Source: Actinomycetota bacterium | GTDB lineage: Bacteria > Actinomycetota > Actinomycetes > Nanopelagicales > Nanopelagicaceae | Direction: 5' to 3' | DNA: 6,866 nt | NCBI GenBank assembly: GCA_009701945.1 | Contig: WLJF01000039.1 | Coordinates: forward strand, 1 to 6,866 | In this document: in pieces, positions 1-5,588 of the stretch | Numbering within the stretch: the stretch's first letter is position 1 | Layout: each line of letters opens with the position of its first letter | Made by a program: the position numbers and the translations under genes | Notes under the pieces: model-generated | What the model was told of the DNA's origin: nothing | The model's database searches: none | What the model saw: the letters and a program-made list of their open reading frames with translations, nothing else

Positions 1-1089
1 ACGAGAGCGAGACTCATCAAAGCGATTGAGTGAGCGAATATCCTCACGATAGGCGCTCTCTGGTAGTCCGCCACCGGCGTCTTCAATAATGAGTTCGGCG
101 TTCTTGCCACGCGAGGTGAGCGAAATGTTTACCGCAACATCGCTATCTGTGTGGCGCACAATATTTGTCAGGGCATTTTGAATAAAGCGTGCCATGTAAT
201 CGCGCGATGCTTCAATGACGATTGATTGCGAGATCGAGAGCGTGACTTTGCGTGTGGGATTGAGAGTGATGAAGTCAGTGCCATGAGCTGTCAAGATTTC
301 ACTCAAATCAATCTCTTCAATATCTCGAGCACCGCTCTCACCAAGTTCTGCCAGTAGAAGAAGATCCTGAACAAGTGATTCCATACGTTGAATCTCAGTT
401 CCCACTCGATCAAATGCGCGCTTCTTATCCGCCTCTTGCGTGAGCTGATTCTTGCTCAGCATTTCAACATAACCCTTAATGACGGTAAGCGGTGTGCGCA
501 GTTCATGTGAGGCGTCTCCTAAAAACTCTTGCATACGTTCAAGGGAGGCGCTCTCATATCTACGGTTTGCACGGCGGAAGTAGAAGAAGAGAAGAAGTGC
601 TGCAATGGAATCTAGGGCAAAGGTAAAGGCTGCTAGAGATTGAAAGTTTGAACGGAAATTAGCATCGATATCATCAGTTGAACGTGCAACAAGTATGTAA
701 TCTCCACCTTCAACCAACACAGCGCGGAATCGATAAGGAGATTGCCCAGGAATTCTTACTGGTCGAGTAGTAGCTAAATCAATTGTGGGAAAATCAGGTG
801 CTCCTCTATAGCGAAGAGATGACTCGTGAACAATCGTCTCCTCCCCCTCGTGGGTTAAGAAGATGAGAGAAATATCAAGACTTGATTGTTCGATGGCATA
901 GAGCGCAGCTCCCACAGGCTGTAGTGGATTCTCATATGCGCTCTCGATGACATATTCCAAAGATTGATCGACTTTATTTACTTCAGCACCTTGTGAGTGA
1001 AGGACGGAGAATCCGCCTACTCCCATAGTGATTGCCGTCAGCAAGCCAACAGTTGCAACCGTGGTGCGCGTGAATGCTGAGTACTTCAC
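1..1089 (-). CDS. Sensor histidine kinase, C-terminus cut by window edge
   Basis: This is a membrane sensor kinase that autophosphorylates on His and passes phosphate to the adjacent response regulator. I translated 363 residues, in frame to base 1. The protein has a short basic N-terminus, a first membrane segment (about 9-30), an extracytoplasmic domain of about 120 residues with no recognised fold, a second membrane segment (about 151-171), and then a dimerisation helix with the H-box FLGDASHELRTP (phospho-acceptor His195). The ATPase domain shows an N-box around 302-314 (FIQNALTNIVRHT, likely Asn309) and a G1 box EDAGGGLP at 336-343. The window ends just after an F-box-like RFDESRSR, so the G2 box and roughly 40-50 residues are missing. 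Only about 12 residues separate membrane segment 2 from the H-box helix, leaving no room for a HAMP domain. The GTG start overlaps the regulator stop (GTGA), implying translational coupling. Function is certain; the signal sensed is unknown. Confidence 0.95.
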   Translation of the reverse strand, partial: MKYSAFTRTTVATVGLLTAITMGVGGFSVLHSQGAEVNKVDQSLEYVIESAYENPLQPVGAALYAIEQSSLDISLIFLTHEGEETIVHESSLRYRGAPDFPTIDLATTRPVRIPGQSPYRFRAVLVEGGDYILVARSTDDIDANFRSNFQSLAAFTFALDSIAALLLFFYFRRANRRYESASLERMQEFLGDASHELRTPLTVIKGYVEMLSKNQLTQEADKKRAFDRVGTEIQRMESLVQDLLLLAELGESGARDIEEIDLSEILTAHGTDFITLNPTRKVTLSISQSIVIEASRDYMARFIQNALTNIVRHTDSDVAVNISLTSRGKNAELIIEDAGGGLPESAYREDIRSLNRFDESRSR

Positions 1090-1772
1090 TTCTTCTCCGC
1101 TTGTAGCTGGAACCCGACTCCTCTAACTGTGCGAATTCCTTCGAAGCCATCGCGGTGTAGCTTCTTACGTAAGTATGAAATATAGGTATCAACAACCGTG
1201 CTCTCAGATTCGAAGGTGATTCCCCAGACTTCATCCAGTAAATATGTCTTACTGAGAACCCTGCCCTTGCTCTCGAGAAGCACGTGGAGAAGACGAAATT
1301 CAGTAGGAGATAGATCGACAACTTCATCGCTAAATCTGACTTGGTGTGAGTCGCTATCTAGAGTGATGGGCCCGCATGAAAGGCTCGATGTCGTCTCAAC
1401 ACTAAATTGCGAGCGGCGCAAGATTGCCTTGATACGAAGTACCAACTCTTCAAGGCCAAATGGTTTAGTAACGTAATCATCAGCACCTAATGTGAGACCA
1501 CGAGTGATATCTGCGCGATCTCCACGTGCACTGAGCATCAGCGCTGGGGTGTTATCTCCATTACCTCGAATGCGTTCAATAAATTCAAAACCATCCATCA
1601 TGGGCATATTGATATCGACAATCAACAAATCTGGTTTGGTCTCTCTGAGTAATGTCAGAGCAATCATCGCATCTGCTGCTGTAATGGTCTCAAAGCCAGC
1701 TAACTTGAGGGCATCTCCGAGTAAATCGCGGACCCCTGCCTCGTCATCGATCACCATGATTAATTGGCTCAT
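1086..1772 (-). CDS. PhoP/OmpR-family response regulator
   Basis: This is a cytoplasmic DNA-binding response regulator of 228 residues, phosphorylated by the kinase encoded just downstream. The receiver domain (about 1-120) has the acidic pair Asp9/Asp10, phospho-acceptor Asp53 (LLIVDINMPMMDG), Ser81 and Lys103 (TKPF). The winged helix (about 127-225) carries LSPTEFRLL, a recognition-helix region STVVDTYISYLRKK and the closing RTVRGVGFQL. From memory it looks closest to mycobacterial PhoP, notably GLTLGADDYVTKPF and YISYLRKK; MprA- or TrcR-type regulators are alternatives. The frame stays open up to 1826, but the receiver fold begins at MSQLIMVIDDE. An AGGG lies 7 bases before the ATG at 1772, which favours that start over the ATG at 1778. 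A weak -10 (TAGCCT, complement of 1816-1821) lies upstream, next to the direct repeat at 1845-1861, so autoregulation is plausible. Confidence 0.95.
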   Translation of the reverse strand: MSQLIMVIDDEAGVRDLLGDALKLAGFETITAADAMIALTLLRETKPDLLIVDINMPMMDGFEFIERIRGNGDNTPALMLSARGDRADITRGLTLGADDYVTKPFGLEELVLRIKAILRRSQFSVETTSSLSCGPITLDSDSHQVRFSDEVVDLSPTEFRLLHVLLESKGRVLSKTYLLDEVWGITFESESTVVDTYISYLRKKLHRDGFEGIRTVRGVGFQLQAEKK

Positions 1773-1844
1773 GGTCATACCCTGCCATGCGTGGCGCTGC
1801 TTTGCTACCAATTCCAGGCTATGCACACGTAGCCACTAGGAGTT

Positions 1845-1861
1845 TCACAGAATATTCACAC
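1845..1861. promoter_or_regulatory. Candidate PhoP-like operator (11-bp direct repeat)
   Basis: The plus strand reads TCACAG-AATAT-TCACAC, two copies of TCACA exactly 11 bp apart, so both face the same side of the helix. With the preceding T the half-sites are TTCACA and TTCACA. OmpR-family regulators typically bind such tandem repeats, and the mycobacterial PhoP consensus is TCACAGC-N4-TCACAGC. The site lies between the divergent regulator gene and the secreted-protein gene. It overlaps where the -35 of the secreted gene would be and abuts the possible -35 of the regulator gene. The repeat is seen directly; its binding partner is inferred. Confidence 0.45.
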
Positions 1862-1872
1862 CCCAAAGGAAA

Positions 1873-1878
1873 TACCAT
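1873..1878 (+). promoter_or_regulatory. Possible -10 element of secreted-protein gene
   Basis: TACCAT fits the actinobacterial TAnnnT -10 pattern and ends 6 bases before the ATG at 1885, the spacing expected for a leaderless transcript. No -35 match lies 17 bases upstream (GAATAT). Instead that position falls inside the direct repeat at 1845-1861, as expected if an activator replaces the -35. An AAAGGA at 1865-1870 lies 14 bases from the ATG, rather far for a ribosome binding site, but it leaves a leadered alternative. Confidence 0.3.
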
Positions 1879-1884
1879 TGCCAC

Positions 1885-2337
1885 ATGTTGAGAAATCGTA
1901 GATCTGCAGTCATTGCACTCTGCGCTGCCCTCTTCACCATCAATTACGCACCAGCCTATGCAGATCCAACTCCAACGCCATCTCCATCGATTGATTCCTT
2001 TAAAGCCGCGCAGGAACAATACAAAATCGATCGTGATGCATATATGAACGCACTGCGCGATCGTGAGATCAAGATGCGTGCAATCAATTCAACTTTTAAA
2101 TTTACTGTTGATAAATCAACTTCTGATGCAAAGAGTGCGATGACAACTGCAACTACCCCAGAGCAGAAGAATTCAATTACCGCAGCTCGTCGAGCAGCTA
2201 TTGCATCTGCCATTGTTGCCCGCGAAAGCGCGATTGCAGCGCTCGGGCCAATTCCAACCCCACCTCTGCCTCCTCAGCGCCCTAGCAAGATTGCTCCGCA
2301 AGGCATGAGTGATCAGAAGGATAAAAAGAAGCGATAA
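1885..2337 (+). CDS. Small secreted protein of unknown function
   Basis: This is a protein of 150 residues with a clear Sec signal peptide: basic MLRNRRS, a hydrophobic core at about 8-20, and a likely signal peptidase I site after AYA (residue 26). The mature part starts with a short Pro/Thr/Ser linker (28-34), then a charged, Ala-rich region (about 36-120) that should be mostly alpha-helical and possibly coiled-coil. It continues with a second Pro-rich stretch (122-138) and ends in a Lys-rich tail, DKKKR. The mature protein has no cysteine and no lipobox, so it is exported to the cell envelope or medium rather than lipidated. I recognise no family. It is transcribed away from a PhoP-like regulator and could be a target of it. 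Its TAA stop is directly followed by the last base of the convergent gene's stop codon. Confidence 0.8.
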   Translation: MLRNRRSAVIALCAALFTINYAPAYADPTPTPSPSIDSFKAAQEQYKIDRDAYMNALRDREIKMRAINSTFKFTVDKSTSDAKSAMTTATTPEQKNSITAARRAAIASAIVARESAIAALGPIPTPPLPPQRPSKIAPQGMSDQKDKKKR

Positions 2338-2685
2338 CTATTCGCTTAAATCCACTTTCATTGTGCGCAGCGTTTGACGATCATGGCTCTTATCTCGCTC
2401 ATGAATTTTTCTAATCTGTAACTCGATACTCTTTATCGCAATATCAAAAGCTGCAACATCATTGAAGCCTGTTGCCTCGGCACGCAAGAGAGGGCCTGAA
2501 CCGTGGGATGTAATGACAACTTTATGGGAATGCTTTCCTTGTCGAGGGTTTGCCTCATGTGTAACTTCGACTTCAATGCGATCGATGACAACGCTAAATC
2601 TCTCCATTGAATGAAGTTTTTCTTCAGTTATTGCTTTGAAGTCACTTGCGAGTTCTGCATGGCGGGTATGAATAATAATTTTCAC
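2338..2685 (-). CDS. hpf: Short ribosome hibernation promoting factor (HPF/RaiA family)
   Basis: This 115-residue cytoplasmic protein belongs to the HPF/YfiA (sigma-54 modulation) family, which binds the 30S decoding region and silences ribosomes during starvation. The whole protein matches the N-terminal domain: an opening beta strand MKIIIHTRHAEL, helix 1 with EEKLHSMERF, the basic beta hairpin HEANPRQGKHSHKVVI, then GPLLRAEATGFNDVAAFDIAI and a final helix with QIRKIHERDKSH. Actinobacteria usually carry a long form of about 200-250 residues with a C-terminal dimerisation domain; here the protein stops just into the linker (KVDLSE). The start is GTG with no evident Shine-Dalgarno. The 50 bases upstream hold a possible -10 TACATT (complement of 2715-2720) but no hairpin terminator. 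The family call is firm; absence of the second domain is seen directly. Confidence 0.92.
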   Translation of the reverse strand: MKIIIHTRHAELASDFKAITEEKLHSMERFSVVIDRIEVEVTHEANPRQGKHSHKVVITSHGSGPLLRAEATGFNDVAAFDIAIKSIELQIRKIHERDKSHDRQTLRTMKVDLSE

Positions 2686-2735
2686 AATGCCAACAATGTC
2701 ACTTAAGAGGTGAAAATGTAAGGGGGTGTGTAAAA

Positions 2736-3119
2736 CTATGTAAGAGGCAGGAGATAGACAATCAGGGTCAGAATCGCTGCTAAGCCCACTGACTGCACGA
2801 GAATAGATGAAGCTGTTTTTCGATCTGCTGCAAGAGATGCCTTATCGGCAACGCGCGAAACTTTCCCAAGTCGGCCAAAGTTAAATGTGCCCATAAATCC
2901 ATAGGCTAAGCAGAATTTCTTCCGTGATTGAATAAAACCCACCGAGAAGACAATAAGTGGAAGGAAGATGCCAAGGCGAACACTTGGAGATGCACTTGTT
3001 GAGATAAATCCAGCTAGGGCGCTGACGCTCAAGAAGAGGCCAATTAGAGCCACAACTTGGCGTTGGCGAACTTCACTCTTACCAATGTTGCATGAACCTG
3101 CGATGTATTGATCGCTCAT
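2736..3119 (-). CDS. Small membrane protein of unknown function
   Basis: This is a protein of 127 residues with no family I can name. The N-terminus carries a CNIG motif (Cys10) and a charged stretch KSEVRQRQ. Next come two probable membrane helices (about 22-40 and 47-63), then a cytosolic-looking loop with RKKFC (Cys70) and GFMGTFNFGRLGK, a helical ADKASLAADRKT segment, and a third membrane helix (about 106-124). The paired Cys10 and Cys70, Gly-rich loop and Arg/Lys clusters look conserved rather than random, suggesting a real family, but no catalytic motif is visible. Its ATG directly follows the TAA of the 48-residue gene upstream, so the two are probably translationally coupled. It ends 50 bases before hpf. 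Topology is read from hydrophobicity by eye. Confidence 0.75.
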   Translation of the reverse strand: MSDQYIAGSCNIGKSEVRQRQVVALIGLFLSVSALAGFISTSASPSVRLGIFLPLIVFSVGFIQSRKKFCLAYGFMGTFNFGRLGKVSRVADKASLAADRKTASSILVQSVGLAAILTLIVYLLPLT

Positions 3120-3266
3120 TTATGCATCTTCGAATTCGTCTTCATCAATCCATGCATCAGTTGAGGTGTCATCTTGCTTCTCAACCCATGAAAGAAATGA
3201 TCCGACTGCGCGAAAAGCGAGAATGCCAACAGTGACTGCAGCAATGATTCGTCGAAGCGCTTTCAT
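3120..3266 (-). CDS. 48-residue single-pass membrane microprotein
   Basis: This is a short open frame with an ATG start and TAA stop. It begins MKALRR, followed by one hydrophobic segment (about 7-25) and a strongly acidic C-terminal tail (from Glu29, ending DEDEFEDA). The positive-inside rule predicts the N-terminus in the cytosol and the acidic tail outside. It has no signal peptidase site, cysteine or known motif. Its stop abuts the ATG of the 127-residue membrane protein, which supports real translation and joint expression. A GAAGGG lies 13 bases before the ATG, too far to be a good ribosome binding site. The gene starts 39 bases after the upstream PLP-enzyme stop, so it may sit at the end of that operon. 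Support is coupling plus membrane-protein composition. Confidence 0.6.
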   Translation of the reverse strand: MKALRRIIAAVTVGILAFRAVGSFLSWVEKQDDTSTDAWIDEDEFEDA

Positions 3267-3305
3267 GAGGATAAAAATACCCTTCTTTAGCGCACTACGC
3301 TCGTT

Positions 3306-4373
3306 TTAAGCCTTAGTCAGAGCAGTGTCGATATCTGCCCAGAGATCTTCAAGATGCTCGCATCCAACTGATAGACGAATGAGATTTTCAGGAATGCTTT
3401 CACTCTCAAGTGGCCAGCGGCGACGGCGTTCCCACGTGGTCTCAACTCCCCCAAGGCTTGTTGCATTAATAATCAATGTGGCTCCATCGCACACTCGCTC
3501 AGCTGCTGCTGCATCCCCTGTAATTTCAAAGGAGACAATGGCACCAAATCCTGGGTAGCGCACATTCGTTACCGCTTTATGACCAGCTAACTTCTTAGCA
3601 AGGGCTGCAGCGCTCTCCTGCGCCTTAGCAAAGCGAAGTGGGAATGTGCGAATTCCACGCAGTGCAAGCCATGATTCAAAGGGGCCAGCAATAGAGCCAT
3701 AGGAGACGCGCGCATCCTGCAGACGAGCATGAAGTGCTGGGTCTTTCATTGAGAGCGAACCAAGGATGACATCGCTATGTCCTGCTAAATACTTTGTTAC
3801 TGAGTGCATCACGATATCTGCGCCAAATGTAAGCGGCTTCTGATTCAGCGGTGTTGCAAAGGTATTATCAAAGCCAACGCCCATATTGCGCTTCTTTGCT
3901 TCGCCAATAATGACGCCTACTTCAGCTACTCCAAGGCCAGGGTTTGTTGGTGACTCAACCCATAAGAAAGCAGCGCCTTGTAGTTGTGAAATAACTTCCT
4001 TCGTGTCAGTGATATCAACAAAGCGAACTTCAAGGCGTCCCTCTGTGTGATATCTCTTCAGTAGCGACATTGTTCCGCTATATCCCTGATCGGATGCGAC
4101 AACAGGTGCGCCATGTGGCAGTAATGAGAATGCCGCAGTGATAGCAGCCATGCCTGATGAGAAGACAAGTGTTGAAGTGGCCTCTTCAAGTGCACTGATT
4201 GCATCTTCTAGTGGCTGCCAGGTTTCATTTCCTGTGCGCCCATAATTGATGGGACCACCTGCAACAAATGTTGAATTGAGTGAGATAGGAACATTTATTC
4301 CCTCACCTGCAGTGTGTGCAGGGCGCCCCGAGGAGATTGCAAGGGTCTCTGGGTGAAGGCTCTCATTACTCAT
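3306..4373 (-). CDS. Cystathionine gamma-synthase-like PLP enzyme (Cys/Met metabolism family)
   Basis: This is a fold-type I PLP enzyme of 355 residues in the Cys/Met metabolism family. Likely reactions are cystathionine gamma-synthesis from an O-acyl-homoserine and cysteine, or gamma-elimination. Visible marks are the opening HPETLAISSGR, phosphate-binding Tyr44 and Arg46 (YGRTGNETWQPLE), SSGMAA at 72-77, WVESPTNP at 138-145, Asp169 for the pyridine nitrogen, PLP Lys194 (HSVTKYLAGHSD), ATSLGGVE at 304-311 and carboxylate-binding Arg333 (IRLSVG). Two oddities: the usual stretch of about 20 residues after YPG is missing (YPGFGAIVSFE), and ERRRRW follows SLGGVE where classical enzymes have a PASMTH-like segment. 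The family is usually about 380-400 residues. The frame is open to 4487, but that would overlap the upstream gene; MSNESLHPETLA at 4373 fits family starts. No Shine-Dalgarno lies in the 16-base gap, so coupling is likely. The substrate is uncertain. Confidence 0.9.
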   Translation of the reverse strand: MSNESLHPETLAISSGRPAHTAGEGINVPISLNSTFVAGGPINYGRTGNETWQPLEDAISALEEATSTLVFSSGMAAITAAFSLLPHGAPVVASDQGYSGTMSLLKRYHTEGRLEVRFVDITDTKEVISQLQGAAFLWVESPTNPGLGVAEVGVIIGEAKKRNMGVGFDNTFATPLNQKPLTFGADIVMHSVTKYLAGHSDVILGSLSMKDPALHARLQDARVSYGSIAGPFESWLALRGIRTFPLRFAKAQESAAALAKKLAGHKAVTNVRYPGFGAIVSFEITGDAAAAERVCDGATLIINATSLGGVETTWERRRRWPLESESIPENLIRLSVGCEHLEDLWADIDTALTKA

Positions 4374-4389
4374 TGGGTAAGAGTAATCG

Positions 4390-5553
4390 TTAGGCAAGAA
4401 CTGTGGCGAGGCGATTGAACGCCTCTTCAAGAATTTCTGGGCTGGTTGCAAAGTTGAGGCGAACAAATTGGGCAGATTGTGTGCCAAAGCGATGGCCGGG
4501 AACTAATGCCACCTTTGCCTTCTCAACGAGGACAGTAGATGGGTCAACACCAAGATTGAAAGATGTCAGATCCAGCCACGCTAAATATGAGCAATGGGGA
4601 ATGAGATAGCCAACACCCGGAGTCTTTGCTGCAATGAGATCAGCAATGAGATTTCGATTGTGATCAAGCTGCACCATCAGTGAATCTAGCCATGGCTCAC
4701 CCTTCTCAAATGCTGTCACTGTGGCAAATGCGCCGAGCAGCGATGCCCGGTAGTGAGTAGCGGAGGCAATCGAATTCATAGTTTCGTGAACTTTTTCATT
4801 TTGAGTCACGATGATGGCACATTTGAGTCCTGCAATATTCCAGCCTTTACTTGCAGCGGTGATGGTGATTCCAACTTCGCGAGCTGTGTCAGAGACAGTC
4901 AAAAATGGTGTGAAGGTTTGTTCTGAATACATCAAAGGGGCATGGATCTCATCGCTGAGCACATAGACATTGTGCTTCTTTGCAAGTTCTGCAATACGTG
5001 AGAGTTCTTCGCGCGTATAGACCCGACCTAGTGGGTTGTGAGGGTTGCAAATCAGATGAGCTTTAATGCCTGATGCATATGCCTTTTCAATGCCATCCCA
5101 ATCAAGAATCCAATTGCTGCCATTGACTTGCTGCTCAGATCGAGTCAGTGGCACATCAACTTCTGCTAGGTGGGTCTCAGCACACCACGTCCAGAAATTT
5201 GGATAGACAGGTGAGTTGATCAGAATCTTGTCGCCAGGTTGTGTGATGACTCGTAGTACTTCAACAATTCCAACGCCAACATCTGCTGCAATGCGCACCT
5301 GAAGTGGATCGACTTTCCATCCCCAGCGTCGCTCGGCAAATCCAGCAAAAGAAGTTCCCATCTCTGGAATCAAGCCTAGATAACCTAAGTCTGAGTGATC
5401 GATCATCTCTCGCAGTGTTTGGCGAATCGGCTCTGCTACGGGGAAATCCATCTCAGCAACAGGAAGTGGAAGAACATCTCTAGGAAAGGCTCTCCACTTT
5501 TCACTGCGATGCGTCTGTAATTCGCTGAGATCCAGTGCCCGCAACTCGCTCAT
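4390..5553 (-). CDS. MalY/PatB-type C-S lyase (putative cystathionine beta-lyase)
   Basis: This is a cytoplasmic PLP enzyme of 387 residues, full length for the MalY/PatB group. These enzymes cleave cystathionine to homocysteine, pyruvate and ammonia, or act on other cysteine conjugates. Motifs in order are the group hallmark KWRAFPRDVLPLPVAEMDFP (19-38), SPVYPNF (114-120), CNPHNPLGRVYT (169-180, Asn170), LSDEIHAPL (199-207, Asp201 for the pyridine nitrogen), PLP Lys236 in AASKGWNIAGLK, and a carboxylate-binding Arg365 in FVRLNFA. A classical aminotransferase is less likely, given the VAEMDF and SKGWNIAGLK signatures. The gene leads into the CGS-like gene 16 bases downstream, so the pair could form a transsulfuration unit. 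The ATG lacks a Shine-Dalgarno and has a -10-like CATACT 6 bases upstream, consistent with a leaderless mRNA. Confidence 0.92.
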   Translation of the reverse strand: MSELRALDLSELQTHRSEKWRAFPRDVLPLPVAEMDFPVAEPIRQTLREMIDHSDLGYLGLIPEMGTSFAGFAERRWGWKVDPLQVRIAADVGVGIVEVLRVITQPGDKILINSPVYPNFWTWCAETHLAEVDVPLTRSEQQVNGSNWILDWDGIEKAYASGIKAHLICNPHNPLGRVYTREELSRIAELAKKHNVYVLSDEIHAPLMYSEQTFTPFLTVSDTAREVGITITAASKGWNIAGLKCAIIVTQNEKVHETMNSIASATHYRASLLGAFATVTAFEKGEPWLDSLMVQLDHNRNLIADLIAAKTPGVGYLIPHCSYLAWLDLTSFNLGVDPSTVLVEKAKVALVPGHRFGTQSAQFVRLNFATSPEILEEAFNRLATVLA

Positions 5554-5581
5554 GGACTTAGTATGTCACTGTCAATACGCT
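5553..5581 (+). promoter_or_regulatory. Candidate leaderless promoter of the DNA glycosylase gene
   Basis: TGGACT (4 of 6 matches to TTGACA) at 5553-5558, a 17-base spacer and TACGCT (TAnnnT) at 5576-5581 end 6 bases before the ATG at 5588. The -35 overlaps the start codon of the divergent C-S lyase gene, so this promoter interleaves with the opposite one. Confidence 0.4.
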
Positions 5582-5588
5582 ATATCCA
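5560..5588 (-). promoter_or_regulatory. Candidate leaderless promoter of the C-S lyase operon
   Basis: On the minus strand TGGATA (4 of 6 matches to TTGACA) is followed by a 17-base spacer and CATACT, which ends 6 bases before the ATG at 5553. This would place transcription start at or next to the start codon. The -35 overlaps the ATG of the divergent glycosylase gene. Confidence 0.4.

Noticed and set aside
1773..1826. Longer N-terminus for the response regulator, starting at 1826.
   Set aside because: The extra 18 residues fit no receiver domain; the fold begins at MSQLIMVIDDE, and AGGG is well placed for the ATG at 1772.
983..1839. Several open frames antisense to or out of frame with the response regulator and kinase (983-1327 minus; 1198-1476 and 1492-1839 plus).
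   Set aside because: Low-complexity Arg/Ser-rich translations with no motifs, lying over a regulator and kinase whose motifs are intact.
1885..1920. Twin-arginine signal in the secreted protein (NRRSAVIAL).
   Set aside because: It lacks the S/T-R-R-x-F-L-K pattern; a Sec signal with an AYA cleavage site explains the sequence better.
3269..3282. Small inverted repeat GGGTA-TTTT-TATCC (minus strand) just before the 48-residue gene, possibly a terminator or a switch over a GAAGGG.
   Set aside because: The stem is only 5 bp with one wobble pair and no T-run follows, so chance is a sufficient explanation.
4374..4487. Longer N-terminus for the CGS-like enzyme, starting at 4487.
   Set aside because: It would overlap nearly 100 bases of the C-S lyase gene, and the extra residues do not look like the family; HPETLA normally lies close to the start.
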